This document shows, piece by piece, positions 35,605 to 43,861 of a DNA stretch of 64,000 bases (positions are counted from its first letter, which is position 1; the number at the start of each line of letters is the position of its first letter). Source of the DNA: Psychroserpens luteolus. Lineage in GTDB: Bacteria; Bacteroidota; Bacteroidia; Flavobacteriales; Flavobacteriaceae. The notes beneath the pieces are model-generated. The model was not told the origin of the DNA, did no database searches, and saw nothing but the letters and a program-made list of their open reading frames with translations. The translations under genes were made by a program, and so were the position numbers. The DNA is taken from contig NZ_JAHVXI010000002.1 in assembly GCF_021032705.1 (NCBI RefSeq), positions 62,001-126,000 on the forward strand, read 5' to 3'.

Positions 35605-35902
35605 CGTTCTTCTCGAGTTTTAGGCTGTCTTCATATTCAATGATGTAGATATCTTCATTTTCTTTCTTCATATAGTATTTTTCACGAGCTAGTTTTTCTA
35701 CACCTTCCTCTGTACTTAACTCTTTAATGGCTTTATTGTCTTTTTCTATTCCACTTTTATAATATTCCTTTTCATCATTTAAATCATTCATGTCTTTATT
35801 TAGTTCTCTATGAATGATTAAAGAATTAGAATCAATAAACAACATCCATATCGCAAAAACGATAAAGACAACGGCATATATATTTTTAAGATATTTTAGC
35901 AT
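35597..35902 (-). CDS. Septum formation initiator (DivIC/FtsB-like)
   Basis: A 101-residue protein with one N-terminal membrane helix (NIYAVVFIVFAIWMLFID) and a coiled coil (LNDLNDEKEYYKSGIEKDNKAIKELSTEEGVEKLAREKYYMKKENEDIYII), the plan of DivIC/FtsB, which with FtsL and FtsQ builds the divisome. The tail LAREKYYMKKENE is the conserved closing motif. Its start overlaps the udk stop by a base and its end overlaps the mutase small-subunit gene by eight. Confidence 0.9.
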   Translation of the reverse strand: MLKYLKNIYAVVFIVFAIWMLFIDSNSLIIHRELNKDMNDLNDEKEYYKSGIEKDNKAIKELSTEEGVEKLAREKYYMKKENEDIYIIEYEDSLKLEKNDE

Positions 35903-36510
35903 TAATTTAATTTTTCGTTGATAATAGTTTTCACTATATCAACTGCAACTGTATTGTATTTGTTGTTTGGTATGATAATATCTGCATATTCTTTCATTGG
36001 TTCTATAAACTGTTGATGCATAGGTTTAAGTGTTGTTTGATATCTACTAAGCACTTCATCGATATCTCGACCTCGTTCTGAAATATCACGTTTTAATCGT
36101 CGTATTAGGCGCTCATCACTATCGGCATGCACAAAAATCTTAATGTCAAACATATCACGTAATTCGGGATTTGTAAGAATTAAAATGCCTTCTACAATCA
36201 TTACTTTACGCGGATTAGTTTTAATAACATCTCCTGTTCTGTTATGCTTTACAAAAGAATATACAGGCTGGTCTATAGCTTGTCCCTCTCTCAATTGTTT
36301 TAAATGTACTTCCAATAATTCGAAATCTATAGAACGCGGGTGATCAAAATTAATTTTCACACGTTCCTCATAACTCAAATGAGATGTGTCTTTATAATAA
36401 GAGTCTTGAGAAATAACACCAACTTCTCCTTCAGGTAATTCGTTAAGTATTTGATTTACAACAGTTGTTTTTCCACATCCTGTTCCTCCTGCAATTCCTA
36501 TAATGAGCAT
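35902..36510 (-). CDS. udk: Uridine kinase
   Basis: A 202-residue uridine/cytidine kinase of the pyrimidine salvage path, which phosphorylates uridine or cytidine. Walker A is GGTGCGKTT (residues 8-16), then SYYKDTSHL, NFDHPRSIDFE (~54-64) and GILILTNPELRDMFDIKIFVHAD. Length is that of the family. It is the first gene of the operon udk-divIC-mutase beta-two lipoproteins-mutase alpha. Confidence 0.97.
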   Translation of the reverse strand: MLIIGIAGGTGCGKTTVVNQILNELPEGEVGVISQDSYYKDTSHLSYEERVKINFDHPRSIDFELLEVHLKQLREGQAIDQPVYSFVKHNRTGDVIKTNPRKVMIVEGILILTNPELRDMFDIKIFVHADSDERLIRRLKRDISERGRDIDEVLSRYQTTLKPMHQQFIEPMKEYADIIIPNNKYNTVAVDIVKTIINEKLN

Positions 36511-36536
36511 AAATAATAACTGATTTTTTTGTTGGA

Positions 36537-36544
36537 CAAATTTA
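36537..36544 (-). promoter_or_regulatory. Probable -7 promoter box for the udk operon
   Basis: The minus strand reads TAAATTTG, matching TAnnTTTG, 27 bases before the udk start. Transcription would start near 36530. Confidence 0.5.
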
Positions 36545-36561
36545 ACAATTATGATAGAAAA

Positions 36562-37020
36562 TCATTGCTCAATTTCTGAAACTTCTTTTTCAGTTATCAA
36601 CTCGTCATTTGTATTTCCCCAACTGTTAGTAATATAATTCATAACATCGGCTATTTCATTGTCTTCAAGTCCTAAGGGAGTCATAACACCATTGTATTTT
36701 ACGCCATTCACAGTAATCTCTCCTGATTGTCCATACTTAATAGATTTGATGCTCTCTATGCGATTATTCATTAAATAATCTGATTTAGCAAGAGGAGGGA
36801 AGGTGTTGATCACGCCCTTGCCATTTGGTAAATGACAACTAACGCAAAAATTGGTATATACATCCTTTCCGCGTTTCATACTTGCTACAAGTTCAGGGTT
36901 TTGCTTTTCCTTAACTTCTTTTACGCTTTTTTTCTTTGTGACTTCTTCTTTTTTTTCTGAAGAATTGCATGCAACAAAAGCAAGTAGAAGCATTAATGTG
37001 ATTGCCGAGATTCTTTTCAT
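36562..37020 (-). CDS. Secreted c-type cytochrome
   Basis: A 152-residue lipoprotein or periplasmic protein: signal ALLLAFVAC (Cys18), a Lys- and Glu-rich linker, then one cytochrome c domain with the heme motif CVSCH (~58-62), and the distal Met in MTPLGLEDNEIADVMNYI. The domain is like those that take electrons from PQQ dehydrogenases. It directly precedes (in the same operon) the sugar dehydrogenase, starting one base before its stop; the two are probably redox partners. Confidence 0.92.
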   Translation of the reverse strand: MKRISAITLMLLLAFVACNSSEKKEEVTKKKSVKEVKEKQNPELVASMKRGKDVYTNFCVSCHLPNGKGVINTFPPLAKSDYLMNNRIESIKSIKYGQSGEITVNGVKYNGVMTPLGLEDNEIADVMNYITNSWGNTNDELITEKEVSEIEQ

Positions 37021-38124
37021 TTATTCTTTTTTAAGTTTTACAATTCCTAAGTTTTCTATTCCTACATATATATAACCATCTGGTCCTTGATTAATTGAAC
37101 GAACTCTACCTAAACCATCTAAAAGGCGCTCTTCTTTAATAACTTTACCATCTTTGATATAGCAATTATCTAAATACTGAAACTTTAATGAGCCTACCAA
37201 TAGATTCCCTTTCCAGCCCTTATATTTATCACTTGAGATAAACTCCATACCGCTTGGAGCAATAGATGGTGTCCAATAATGTAAAGGCTGTTCCATGCCT
37301 TTTCGTTCTGTTTCTTTCGTAATTCTTGTGCCTGAATAATTAACACCATAGGTAATTACTGGCCAACCATAGTTTTTACCTGCATGCACAATATTTATTT
37401 CATCACCACCTTTAGGTCCATGTTCATGTGTCCAGATTTCTCTTGTTTCTGGATGAATCACCATACCTTGCGGATTTCGGTGTCCGTAAGAATAAATAGC
37501 AGTTTTCGCATTTTGATGGTTAATAAAAGGATTGTCATCTGGTATAGAGCCATCATCATGCAAGCGATATACTTTACCTCCATCACGAGTAATATCCTGT
37601 GGGTTTACATCTCTATTACCACGCTCACCTATGGTAAAATATATATAACCACTATCATCAAAAACAATTCTGGATCCAAAATGCTGACCTCTAGTCGTAT
37701 TAGGAGATGCTTTGTAGAGAACCTCTTTGTTTATTAAAGCATTGTCTTTAAGTTGCGCACGCATAAGTGCAGTGTTACCACCTCTATCAGTACCTTCGGA
37801 AGAAGCATATGTAATATAAATCCAACCATTGCTTTCATATTTAGGATGTAATTTAATGTCTAATAAACCGCCTTGACCTCGATTATAAACTTGAGGTACA
37901 TTTTTGATAGTTGTTTTCTTTCCATTTTTGAAATGAATAATTTGACCAGCTTTTTCATTAATTAACATTGAACCATCTGGTAAAAAAGTGAATCCCCAAG
38001 GGTTATTTAGTTCAGAAACAACAAGTTCATAAGAATGTTCAGTATTGACAGGGTTTTTGTCTTGAGCACAAGCATAAAGACTTAGAAAACTAATAAAGAA
38101 TAGAGATTGTCTTACAAATTTCAT
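37021..38124 (-). CDS. PQQ-dependent sugar dehydrogenase-type (YliI-like) secreted protein
   Basis: A 367-residue beta-propeller, secreted as a lipoprotein (lipobox LYAC, Cys19). Motifs: NNPWGFTFLPDGSMLINEKAGQI, GQGGLLDIKLHPKY, GQHFGSRIVFDDSGYIYFTIG, GHRNPQGMVIHPETREIWTHEHGPKGGDEIN (His for PQQ) and GSLKFQYL. These are the marks of the soluble glucose dehydrogenase / aldose sugar dehydrogenase YliI group. Substrate unknown. Co-transcribed with the cytochrome c at 36562, which is downstream; it is the first gene. Confidence 0.93.
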   Translation of the reverse strand: MKFVRQSLFFISFLSLYACAQDKNPVNTEHSYELVVSELNNPWGFTFLPDGSMLINEKAGQIIHFKNGKKTTIKNVPQVYNRGQGGLLDIKLHPKYESNGWIYITYASSEGTDRGGNTALMRAQLKDNALINKEVLYKASPNTTRGQHFGSRIVFDDSGYIYFTIGERGNRDVNPQDITRDGGKVYRLHDDGSIPDDNPFINHQNAKTAIYSYGHRNPQGMVIHPETREIWTHEHGPKGGDEINIVHAGKNYGWPVITYGVNYSGTRITKETERKGMEQPLHYWTPSIAPSGMEFISSDKYKGWKGNLLVGSLKFQYLDNCYIKDGKVIKEERLLDGLGRVRSINQGPDGYIYVGIENLGIVKLKKE

Positions 38125-38184
38125 TAAATTAAATTTTATGCTTAAATTTAATAATAAAAGTTATCAATTTTTAAAGAAAAGATA

Positions 38185-38192
38185 TATATTTG
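38185..38192 (+). promoter_or_regulatory. Probable -7 promoter box for the two tRNA genes
   Basis: TATATTTG matches TAnnTTTG, with a start point near 38198 and a ~54-base leader before tRNA-Pro. Confidence 0.45.
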
Positions 38193-38251
38193 CACCTCGA
38201 ATTTTTGGAGAAATTATTAATTTAAAGCTTCAAAAAGTTGATAACCGTTTT

Positions 38252-38326
38252 CGGGGTGTAGCGTAGCCCGGTTATCGCGCCGCGTTTGGGACGCGGAGGT
38301 CGCAGGTTCGAATCCTGCCACCCCGA
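38252..38326 (+). tRNA. tRNA-Pro (anticodon TGG)
   Basis: A complete cloverleaf: acceptor stem CGGGGTG with CACCCCG, anticodon stem CCGCG/CGCGG around the loop TTTGGGA (anticodon TGG), and the T-arm GCAGGTTCGAATCCTGC. The CCA end is not encoded. It lies 10 bases before tRNA-Arg in one transcript. Confidence 0.97.
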
Positions 38327-38335
38327 CTTTTATTA

Positions 38336-38409
38336 GGGCTCTTAGCTCAGCTGGATAGAGCACCTCCCTTCTAAGGAGGCGGTCGAAGGTTCGAATCCTT
38401 CAGGGCTCA
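38336..38409 (+). tRNA. tRNA-Arg (anticodon TCT)
   Basis: Acceptor stem GGGCTCT with AGGGCTC (two G-T pairs), anticodon stem CCTCC/GGAGG around CTTCTAA (anticodon TCT), T-arm GAAGGTTCGAATCCTTC. CCA is not encoded. The part from its D-arm to the end, with its terminator, is copied beyond the GIY-YIG gene at 38711-38806. Confidence 0.97.
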
Positions 38410-38412
38410 CAG

Positions 38413-38447
38413 AATCCCTTTCATTAGTTTGGAAGGGATTTCTTGTT
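38413..38447 (+). terminator. Terminator after tRNA-Arg
   Basis: AATCCCTT (38413-38420) pairs with AAGGGATT (38433-38440), then a T-rich run. A near-identical copy is at 38765-38806. Confidence 0.75.
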
Positions 38448-38463
38448 TTACATTGTTATTGTT

Positions 38464-38715
38464 ATGTGTTGTTGCACCTACATTTTATATTCAAAATTAA
38501 TTGATCGTTATTATATCGGCTACACTTGTGATGTCATGTCAGAGCGATTGAGAAAGCATAACACAAACCATAATGGTTTTACAGGAAGAACGAATGACTG
38601 GAAAATTGTTTACTTAGAAAATTATAGCAGTAGGAGCGAGGCATATGCTCGTGAAAGAGCTATTAAAAGTAAAAAATCAAGAACTTATATAGAAAATCTC
38701 ATTGCAAATAGATAG
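38464..38715 (+). CDS. Minimal GIY-YIG nuclease
   Basis: An 83-residue single-domain GIY-YIG nuclease, using the ATG at 38464; a TTG at 38443 lies within the tRNA terminator and would give a shadow extension. YILYS (GIY part) and YYIGYT (YIG part), the catalytic Arg of LRKHN, and the Glu in SEAYARERAIKSKKSRTYIENLI are all present. These UPF0213-type proteins lack a DNA-binding domain. The stop codon TAG lies in the D-arm part of the tRNA-like relic that follows. It is flanked by copies of the tRNA-Arg end, so it looks like a mobile insert. Confidence 0.88.
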   Translation: MCCCTYILYSKLIDRYYIGYTCDVMSERLRKHNTNHNGFTGRTNDWKIVYLENYSSRSEAYARERAIKSKKSRTYIENLIANR

Positions 38716-38806
38716 AGTATTCCGCTAAAGCGGAACGGTCGAAGGTACTCCCGATTCATCGGGAACAGAATCCCTTTCATTAATTTGGAAGGGATTTCTT
38801 GTTTTA
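38711..38806 (+). pseudogene. tRNA-Arg-derived relic with its terminator
   Basis: A 96-base copy of bases 38354-38450 of tRNA-Arg and terminator. It keeps GATAGAG, CGGTCGAAGGT and the whole tail (41 of 42 bases), in the same spacing bar one base lost in the anticodon arm. But the anticodon arm is now a perfect hairpin (TTCCGC-TAAA-GCGGAA) and the T-arm another (TCCCGA-TTCA-TCGGGA), so it cannot be a working tRNA. Confidence 0.85.
38766..38806 (+). terminator. Duplicated terminator after the GIY-YIG unit
   Basis: The same hairpin as at 38413, with one base changed in the loop (G to A at 38783), followed by the same T-rich run. Confidence 0.7.
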
Positions 38807-38927
38807 TAGATTTATATAATGTCTTTTTTATGTGCAATTATAGCTTAATTTGGTATGTCGTTCGTCGATATTTCATCTCTAAAAACGCACTTAGTCGATT
38901 ATTTTTATCATTTAAACGATAAAATAG

Positions 38928-38958
38928 TTTGGTTTTGTGGATTTTAAAATTACCTTTG
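38928..38958 (+). promoter_or_regulatory. Full Bacteroidota-type promoter for the secreted protein at 38986
   Basis: TTTG (38928-38931), 19 bases of spacer, then TACCTTTG (38951-38958): both boxes and their spacing match the consensus. The ATG lies 27 bases beyond. It is the best promoter match in the window. Confidence 0.7.
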
Positions 38959-38985
38959 TCTTATATTTCATTAAACCCCAAATCG

Positions 38986-39408
38986 ATGAAAAACCTACTT
39001 AAAAATGCAATTGCATGTGCAATTGTTATGACCACATGCTTTAATTGTTCTGTAGAATCAATTGAAAGTGACCAGTTTGATAACTCTATTCTAGAGAATC
39101 AAAATACTCAAGATCCTTGTTCAGATCAAGATCCTCAAGCGAGGATAACTAACAACGGTACAGTCTCTATTACTTTACAAATTGCTAATATAGATGGAAC
39201 TTTATTGCATACAGTTTCTAATCTAGCTCCAGGTGATGCTTCTGGATATTTAACTTTCTCTGCAGACGATATTATTTTTAATGTATCAAAAAACACTACT
39301 GGAATTAGTGATGAAAAAGTTGTGTATACTATGGATCAGTGCATGAGCTTTGATATGGAAGTTGATGTGGATAATTATCTTACAAGTAGCACACCGCAAA
39401 ACCTTTAG
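38986..39408 (+). CDS. Secreted protein of unknown function
   Basis: A 140-residue exported protein; the ATG at 38986 follows a strong promoter by 27 bases, whereas the upstream ATG at 38929 would lie within that promoter. Signal: LLKNAIACAIVMTTCFNC (Cys20 may be lipidated). The mature part is polar, with three Cys (DPCSDQDPQ and QCMSFDMEVD) and an immunoglobulin-like strand pattern (RITNNGTVSITLQIANIDGTLLHTV). No family is known to me. It overlaps the end of the convergent methyltransferase gene by four bases. Confidence 0.65.
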   Translation: MKNLLKNAIACAIVMTTCFNCSVESIESDQFDNSILENQNTQDPCSDQDPQARITNNGTVSITLQIANIDGTLLHTVSNLAPGDASGYLTFSADDIIFNVSKNTTGISDEKVVYTMDQCMSFDMEVDVDNYLTSSTPQNL

Positions 39409-40586
39409 TATATTTTTGAGCAAACAATTACAATTTTTTCGTTCAGATAATTCGTAGTAAAAAACAGATAGGTGTTACCACCATCTTTGATGCGATATTT
39501 TTTACGGAGTTGTTGTACTGTTTCTGGGAAATTTCTAGTAGTAATATTTGCCTGCGAGATTTTTAACGATTTTAGTCTTTTTTTGCTGTAATCGATTACG
39601 CTTTCAACTTTAAAGGAACGTCCAGGAAATTGAATCAAATCATTACTGGTATACAAATGGGAATGCTGATGAAGCTTTGAAACTTTTAGACGTTCTGCTA
39701 AACTGTTAAAACCTCCAGATTTTAAAATTGACGAATTAGGCTCAAAAAGATACTTTAATGGTAGTTCATAAGCAATATTGGCTTGTGATTCGTTATTTAG
39801 TTTAAACGAAAAGGTATCTTTATGTCCTTCTATTATATTTACGGTTTTGATAGTTATTGGACTATTAAAACCGTTTTCTAGTATCCATATTAACTCTTTT
39901 ACTTCATTTTTTACTGCCACAACATGAATATCTCTGACATGTTTAAGCTCATTTATCCCTACTGAAATATCTAATAAAGGAGATGTCTTAATCGCAATAG
40001 CATTGCTATATCCAAATAGTGTGTCTAAATGCTCAGGAACATTTGGTAAGCAATCCTTCAGAAAAAACACTTTGCCTTTACTGTCATGTCTGCGTGACGG
40101 ATCAACATATATCCAATCATAATCAAATGAGTTAGCTTTCAAATACTCCAAGCCATCTAATGCCACTGTAGTTATATTCGTAACGCCTAATTGCCTATAG
40201 TTATGCGCAACAATACTCGACAATGACTCATCTATCTCACAGTGCACAACGTTCTTAAACCGCTTCGAAAAGTAATAACAATCCACACCAAATCCGCCAG
40301 TAATGTCTATAATTGATTGTCCAGAAAACAACTGTGACTTATGCAGTGCAGTAATTTCTGAAGATGTTTGTTCGATATTGAGTTTGTTGGGGAAATAAAT
40401 TCCTTTCTTAGAAAACCAAGTGGGTAGTTTTTTTTTGCACTTCACCTTGGCTTGAATTTGCTCAATAATTTCAAGAGTGGTAACCTGTTCAAAATCAGTA
40501 CCCTTTAAAAGAATCTTAGTTGTTTCGGTTGTTAGATTTTTGGTGATAAAATCTTGAATTTCAGTATTTAAAATTTCAATATTCAA
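39405..40586 (-). CDS. THUMP-like domain class I SAM methyltransferase
   Basis: A 393-residue protein. The central SAM-binding motif I is DITGGFGVDCYYF (~100-112), and DPSRRHDSKGKVFFLKDCLPN (~162-182) is the catalytic segment of a group of RNA methyltransferases with a C-terminal THUMP-like domain (LQFPGRSFKVESVIDYSKK). RNA target unknown. It is downstream of the AI-2E-type gene, with seven bases between. Confidence 0.9.
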   Translation of the reverse strand: MNIEILNTEIQDFITKNLTTETTKILLKGTDFEQVTTLEIIEQIQAKVKCKKKLPTWFSKKGIYFPNKLNIEQTSSEITALHKSQLFSGQSIIDITGGFGVDCYYFSKRFKNVVHCEIDESLSSIVAHNYRQLGVTNITTVALDGLEYLKANSFDYDWIYVDPSRRHDSKGKVFFLKDCLPNVPEHLDTLFGYSNAIAIKTSPLLDISVGINELKHVRDIHVVAVKNEVKELIWILENGFNSPITIKTVNIIEGHKDTFSFKLNNESQANIAYELPLKYLFEPNSSILKSGGFNSLAERLKVSKLHQHSHLYTSNDLIQFPGRSFKVESVIDYSKKRLKSLKISQANITTRNFPETVQQLRKKYRIKDGGNTYLFFTTNYLNEKIVIVCSKIY

Positions 40587-40593
40587 CTGTTAA

Positions 40594-41682
40594 TTATAAA
40601 CCTTGAGTTAATTTTTTTACCATTTTATTATCTGATAAAAACTCTTTTAAAATAACCTTAATGGCTGTGTATGATGGTACTGCCACAATCATGCCTACAA
40701 CACCAAAAAGTAAACCAGCAATAATGATAATCAAGAATATTTCTAGAGGGTGTGATTTTACACTTTTTGAAAAAATATAAGGCTGACTGAAGAAATTATC
40801 TACTAGTTGAGCAATCGCAATAATAATCATTGTGTAAATAATCTTTGGTAAAATGATATCATTAAAACTGTCACCTAAGTTATTGGTCATTACTAAAAAC
40901 AACATTAAAATGGCTCCAATTAAAGGGCCCAGATATGGAATTAAGTTGATGAGAGCGCACAAAAACGCAATGACTACAGCATTCTTAACACCTATAATTA
41001 ATAGTCCAATAGTATAAATTACAAACAGTATTAAAATTTGAAAAAAGAGTCCAACAAAATAACGCGACAATAAATCTGAGATTTTTGTAAATGAACGCTT
41101 AGTTTTTGATTCCTTTTGATTGGGCACAAATGTTAAAATGCCTTTTTGAAATAAGTTACTATCCTTCAAAAAGAAAAATGCAATAAATAAAACAGACATC
41201 AAACCAATGCTAAAACTTCCTAAGCCAGAGACAATACTGTTTAAAAAATTTGGAATGACGCTATAATCTAAATTGGATAACACCTTGGATTCTTTTATAG
41301 CTTGTTCGGCGTCAATGTGATTGAGTTCTAAATATGCAATTCCAGATCTATAGAGTTCTTCTATGTTTTCTTGTAAAGCAGTAATATCAAGTAAGGACAA
41401 GTTTTGTCCTTGCTCAACTAGAAGCGGAATTAAAAGTCCGATAATACCCACAAAAATCCCAACAAGAAAAAGCATAGTTACAATAACAGCAATTGTATTT
41501 CTAAACTTTAATCGTCGTCTTAAAAAAATAACGATTGGTCTTCCTATAAGTGAAATAACGGCTGCAATGAGAATGTATACGATTACTGATTGAATTTTGT
41601 ACAGGAAGTAAAGTACAAGCGCAACAGCCACTATGATGCCAACTGCTCTTAGGATGCCATTTGCAATAGTTCTAGAATTCAT
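40594..41682 (-). CDS. AI-2E family transporter (PerM-like)
   Basis: A 362-residue membrane protein with about eight segments. N-terminal helices (IIVAVALVLYFLYKIQSVIVYILIAAVISLIGRPIVIFLRRR) and the C-terminal FSKSVKSHPLEIFLIIIIAGLLFGVVGMIVAVPSYTAIKVILKEF, with the P-S-HP-L pattern, are those of the family, which includes TqsA and YdiK. Substrate cannot be told: the family name comes from one member. It starts the two-gene unit with the THUMP-like methyltransferase. Confidence 0.93.
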   Translation of the reverse strand: MNSRTIANGILRAVGIIVAVALVLYFLYKIQSVIVYILIAAVISLIGRPIVIFLRRRLKFRNTIAVIVTMLFLVGIFVGIIGLLIPLLVEQGQNLSLLDITALQENIEELYRSGIAYLELNHIDAEQAIKESKVLSNLDYSVIPNFLNSIVSGLGSFSIGLMSVLFIAFFFLKDSNLFQKGILTFVPNQKESKTKRSFTKISDLLSRYFVGLFFQILILFVIYTIGLLIIGVKNAVVIAFLCALINLIPYLGPLIGAILMLFLVMTNNLGDSFNDIILPKIIYTMIIIAIAQLVDNFFSQPYIFSKSVKSHPLEIFLIIIIAGLLFGVVGMIVAVPSYTAIKVILKEFLSDNKMVKKLTQGL

Positions 41683-41716
41683 TTGATTGATTTTACTTTA
41701 TAAATATATAAAGACT

Positions 41717-42217
41717 TTATTTAAGTTGCCTTGTAATTTCATACAAAGTGATGCTAGTTGCTTGTACAACATTCATACTGCTATTTTGACCATACATATC
41801 TATGTGAATTGTCGCATCACAAGTATTCAAAATAGCGTCCGAAACGCCAAAGTTTTCATCTCCTATAACCAATGCAATAGGCGTATCTTTCGGAAATATA
41901 TAATCTACCAAAGCTTTGCTGTTTGTAGTAATCTCAAGCGCAACGATAAAATAGCCATCACTTTTTAATACTGAAACTACATCTGAAGCATTTGTTTCTA
42001 TCTCATATTTAACCGATTTCTCAGTCGCTCTGGACGTTTTCATCATTTTTCGACCTAATGGGATATGTTCACCACAAAAAATTATCTGCTCAATACCGAA
42101 GGCATCTGCTGTTCTAAATAAGCTACCAATATTTGGTGCATTTGTAACCTGCTCGCAAACTAGAGTAATGGGAAATGTGCGTTTTACAAAATGAGTAGAG
42201 TTGTGGTCGAGTTGCAT
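41717..42217 (-). CDS. SpoU/TrmH family RNA 2'-O-methyltransferase
   Basis: A 166-residue SPOUT methyltransferase. The three marks of the trefoil knot are present: LVCEQVTNAPNIGSLFRTADAFG (motif 1, Asn-Arg), ALVIGDENFGVSDAIL (motif 2) and SMNVVQATSITLYEI (motif 3). Without an N-terminal extension it resembles TrmL or small TrmH forms; the RNA target is unknown. A tail of small genes on the same strand follows; it starts 18 bases after the small protein at 42235. Confidence 0.93.
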   Translation of the reverse strand: MQLDHNSTHFVKRTFPITLVCEQVTNAPNIGSLFRTADAFGIEQIIFCGEHIPLGRKMMKTSRATEKSVKYEIETNASDVVSVLKSDGYFIVALEITTNSKALVDYIFPKDTPIALVIGDENFGVSDAILNTCDATIHIDMYGQNSSMNVVQATSITLYEITRQLK

Positions 42218-42234
42218 TTGTGCTTTTAATAAAT

Positions 42235-42429
42235 CTAATTTAGGTTAGAATCCTTTATCTCTTTGAAATTGACAGGAGTAATTAGATCGTCATAATTTAT
42301 GCATCCAGTAAATCCATATGTGTTTGAAACTCCGACGGTATATGTATGATTATTAATTTCAGCTAAAGGTATTCTTAAAAGAACTATAATTAGTAATGCT
42401 GCAAACCCTTTAAATATGATACTTTTCAT
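42235..42429 (-). CDS. Small exported peptide of unknown function
   Basis: A 64-residue protein with an N-terminal hydrophobic helix (GFAALLIIVLLRIPLAE) and a 40-residue polar remainder with one Cys. Short, no known family; kept because it lies in frame in a tight run between DUF4159 and the methyltransferase, six bases after the first. Whether it is translated is uncertain. Confidence 0.4.
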   Translation of the reverse strand: MKSIIFKGFAALLIIVLLRIPLAEINNHTYTVGVSNTYGFTGCINYDDLITPVNFKEIKDSNLN

Positions 42430-42435
42430 GATTGA

Positions 42436-43107
42436 TTAGTTTTCAAAAGCATATTTTACAATGTTGGCACCCATTTTAAGTGCTTTTTCTCTAACATCTT
42501 CGGGATCGTTGTGTACTTCGGGATCTTCCCATCCATCACCAAGATCACTTTCAAATGTAAACAGTAATACTAGTCTGCTTTTATGAAAAAGTCCTAAAGC
42601 TTGTGGTCGTTTGCCATCATGCTCATGGATTTTTGGTAAGCCTTCAGGGAATTTATAGACAATATTAAATATCTCATGATCTTTTGGTAATTCGATAAGT
42701 TCCTGATTTGGAAACACCTTTTTAAGTTCTTTTTTGATATAAGGTTCCATACCGTAATTATCATCAATATGAAGAAAACCTCCAGAAACCAAATACTTAT
42801 TCAAATTTTCAGCATCTTCATCTGTAAAGAATATATTGCCATGACCAGTCATATGTAATAGTGGGAACTGAAAAATATCAACACTTCCAACCTCAACAAC
42901 TTGCGGCTTTTCATTCATCTGTGTTTTGATATTATCATTACAGAATTCGATTAAATTTGGTAATGCTGTAGGGTTGCTATACCAATCTCCTCCACCTTTA
43001 TACTTAACTATGGCTAAATCTTGTGCAATAGCTGTAAAAGCTGTTAAACTTATCACAAGTGTCAATAGCACTGTAAGATTTCTTAAATGTTGCGAACTAA
43101 ACTTCAT
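42436..43107 (-). CDS. DUF4159 domain protein, exported
   Basis: A 223-residue protein with a signal peptide ending TAFTAIAQ. The DUF4159 pattern (KYKGGGDWYSNPTALPNLIEFCN, FPLLHMTGHGNIFFTDEDAENLNKYLVSGGFLHIDDNYG, FNIVYKFPEGLPKIHEHD, FESDLGDGWEDPEVHND) is complete. It is a GATase1-like fold with an unknown job, often near MoxR-ATPase genes elsewhere; none is here. It is divergent from DUF1223. Confidence 0.93.
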   Translation of the reverse strand: MKFSSQHLRNLTVLLTLVISLTAFTAIAQDLAIVKYKGGGDWYSNPTALPNLIEFCNDNIKTQMNEKPQVVEVGSVDIFQFPLLHMTGHGNIFFTDEDAENLNKYLVSGGFLHIDDNYGMEPYIKKELKKVFPNQELIELPKDHEIFNIVYKFPEGLPKIHEHDGKRPQALGLFHKSRLVLLFTFESDLGDGWEDPEVHNDPEDVREKALKMGANIVKYAFEN

Positions 43108-43132
43108 ATCTCAAAAATAAAAAATAAGCGCT

Positions 43133-43861
43133 ATGAAACATATCCTTTTAACGTTATTTATGATACCATTGCTTTTTTCTACAGAAAAGGTAGAAACTTA
43201 TCCACCTATAACTGTATTAGAATTATTTACATCTCAAGGCTGTTCTAGTTGTCCGCCAGCAGATAAACTCTTAACAGCAATTCAAGATAGAGATGATAAG
43301 AATAGCGTGATTGCCTTGTCATACCATGTCGATTATTGGAATTATATAGGTTGGAAAGATCCGTTTAGTAAAGCATCTTTTAGTGATAAACAGCGTTCGT
43401 ATAGCCGGAAATTTAATAGTAGCACTATTTATACGCCTCAAGTCGTGGTGAACGGCAAGGAGCATTTTGTTGGTTCTAATGAAGTTGTGATGAAAAACAA
43501 ATTAAAGGGCTATGCTTCAATTGCGTCAAAAAACAAAATAGATGTTACATCTGTAGTTAACTCACAAGGCAATATAAGTTTTGAGTATAGCATTGGTGGA
43601 AGTATTAAAAATAAGGTATTACGTGTGGCTTTGGTTATTGAAGAACGCATTACAAAAATTGCTCGTGGCGAAAACAGAAATAGAACACTTAAAAATTCAA
43701 ATATCGTCATATTGGAGGACAAATTAAATTTAAAAAGAGCAACCGGAACTCATCAATTAACCATTCCAAAACTTGTGAATAAAAACGACAATTTAAAACT
43801 TGTTTTTATCATGCAAAATACTGATTTAGATATTCTTGGAGCAAGTCAGGTCAACTTATAG
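43133..43861 (+). CDS. DUF1223 family thioredoxin-fold exported protein
   Basis: A 242-residue protein with a short signal peptide (LLTLFMIPLLFS). The thioredoxin-like start VLELFTSQGCSSCPPADKLL has CSSC (~36-39). VDYWNYIGWKDPFS and YTPQVVVNGKEHFVGS are the family pattern. Redox role is assumed. Its stop overlaps the convergent rsmE by six bases. Confidence 0.93.
   Translation: MKHILLTLFMIPLLFSTEKVETYPPITVLELFTSQGCSSCPPADKLLTAIQDRDDKNSVIALSYHVDYWNYIGWKDPFSKASFSDKQRSYSRKFNSSTIYTPQVVVNGKEHFVGSNEVVMKNKLKGYASIASKNKIDVTSVVNSQGNISFEYSIGGSIKNKVLRVALVIEERITKIARGENRNRTLKNSNIVILEDKLNLKRATGTHQLTIPKLVNKNDNLKLVFIMQNTDLDILGASQVNL

Noticed and set aside
38443-38463. TTG start for the GIY-YIG gene
   Set aside because: It is inside the terminator of tRNA-Arg; the ATG at 38464 gives the usual N-terminus.
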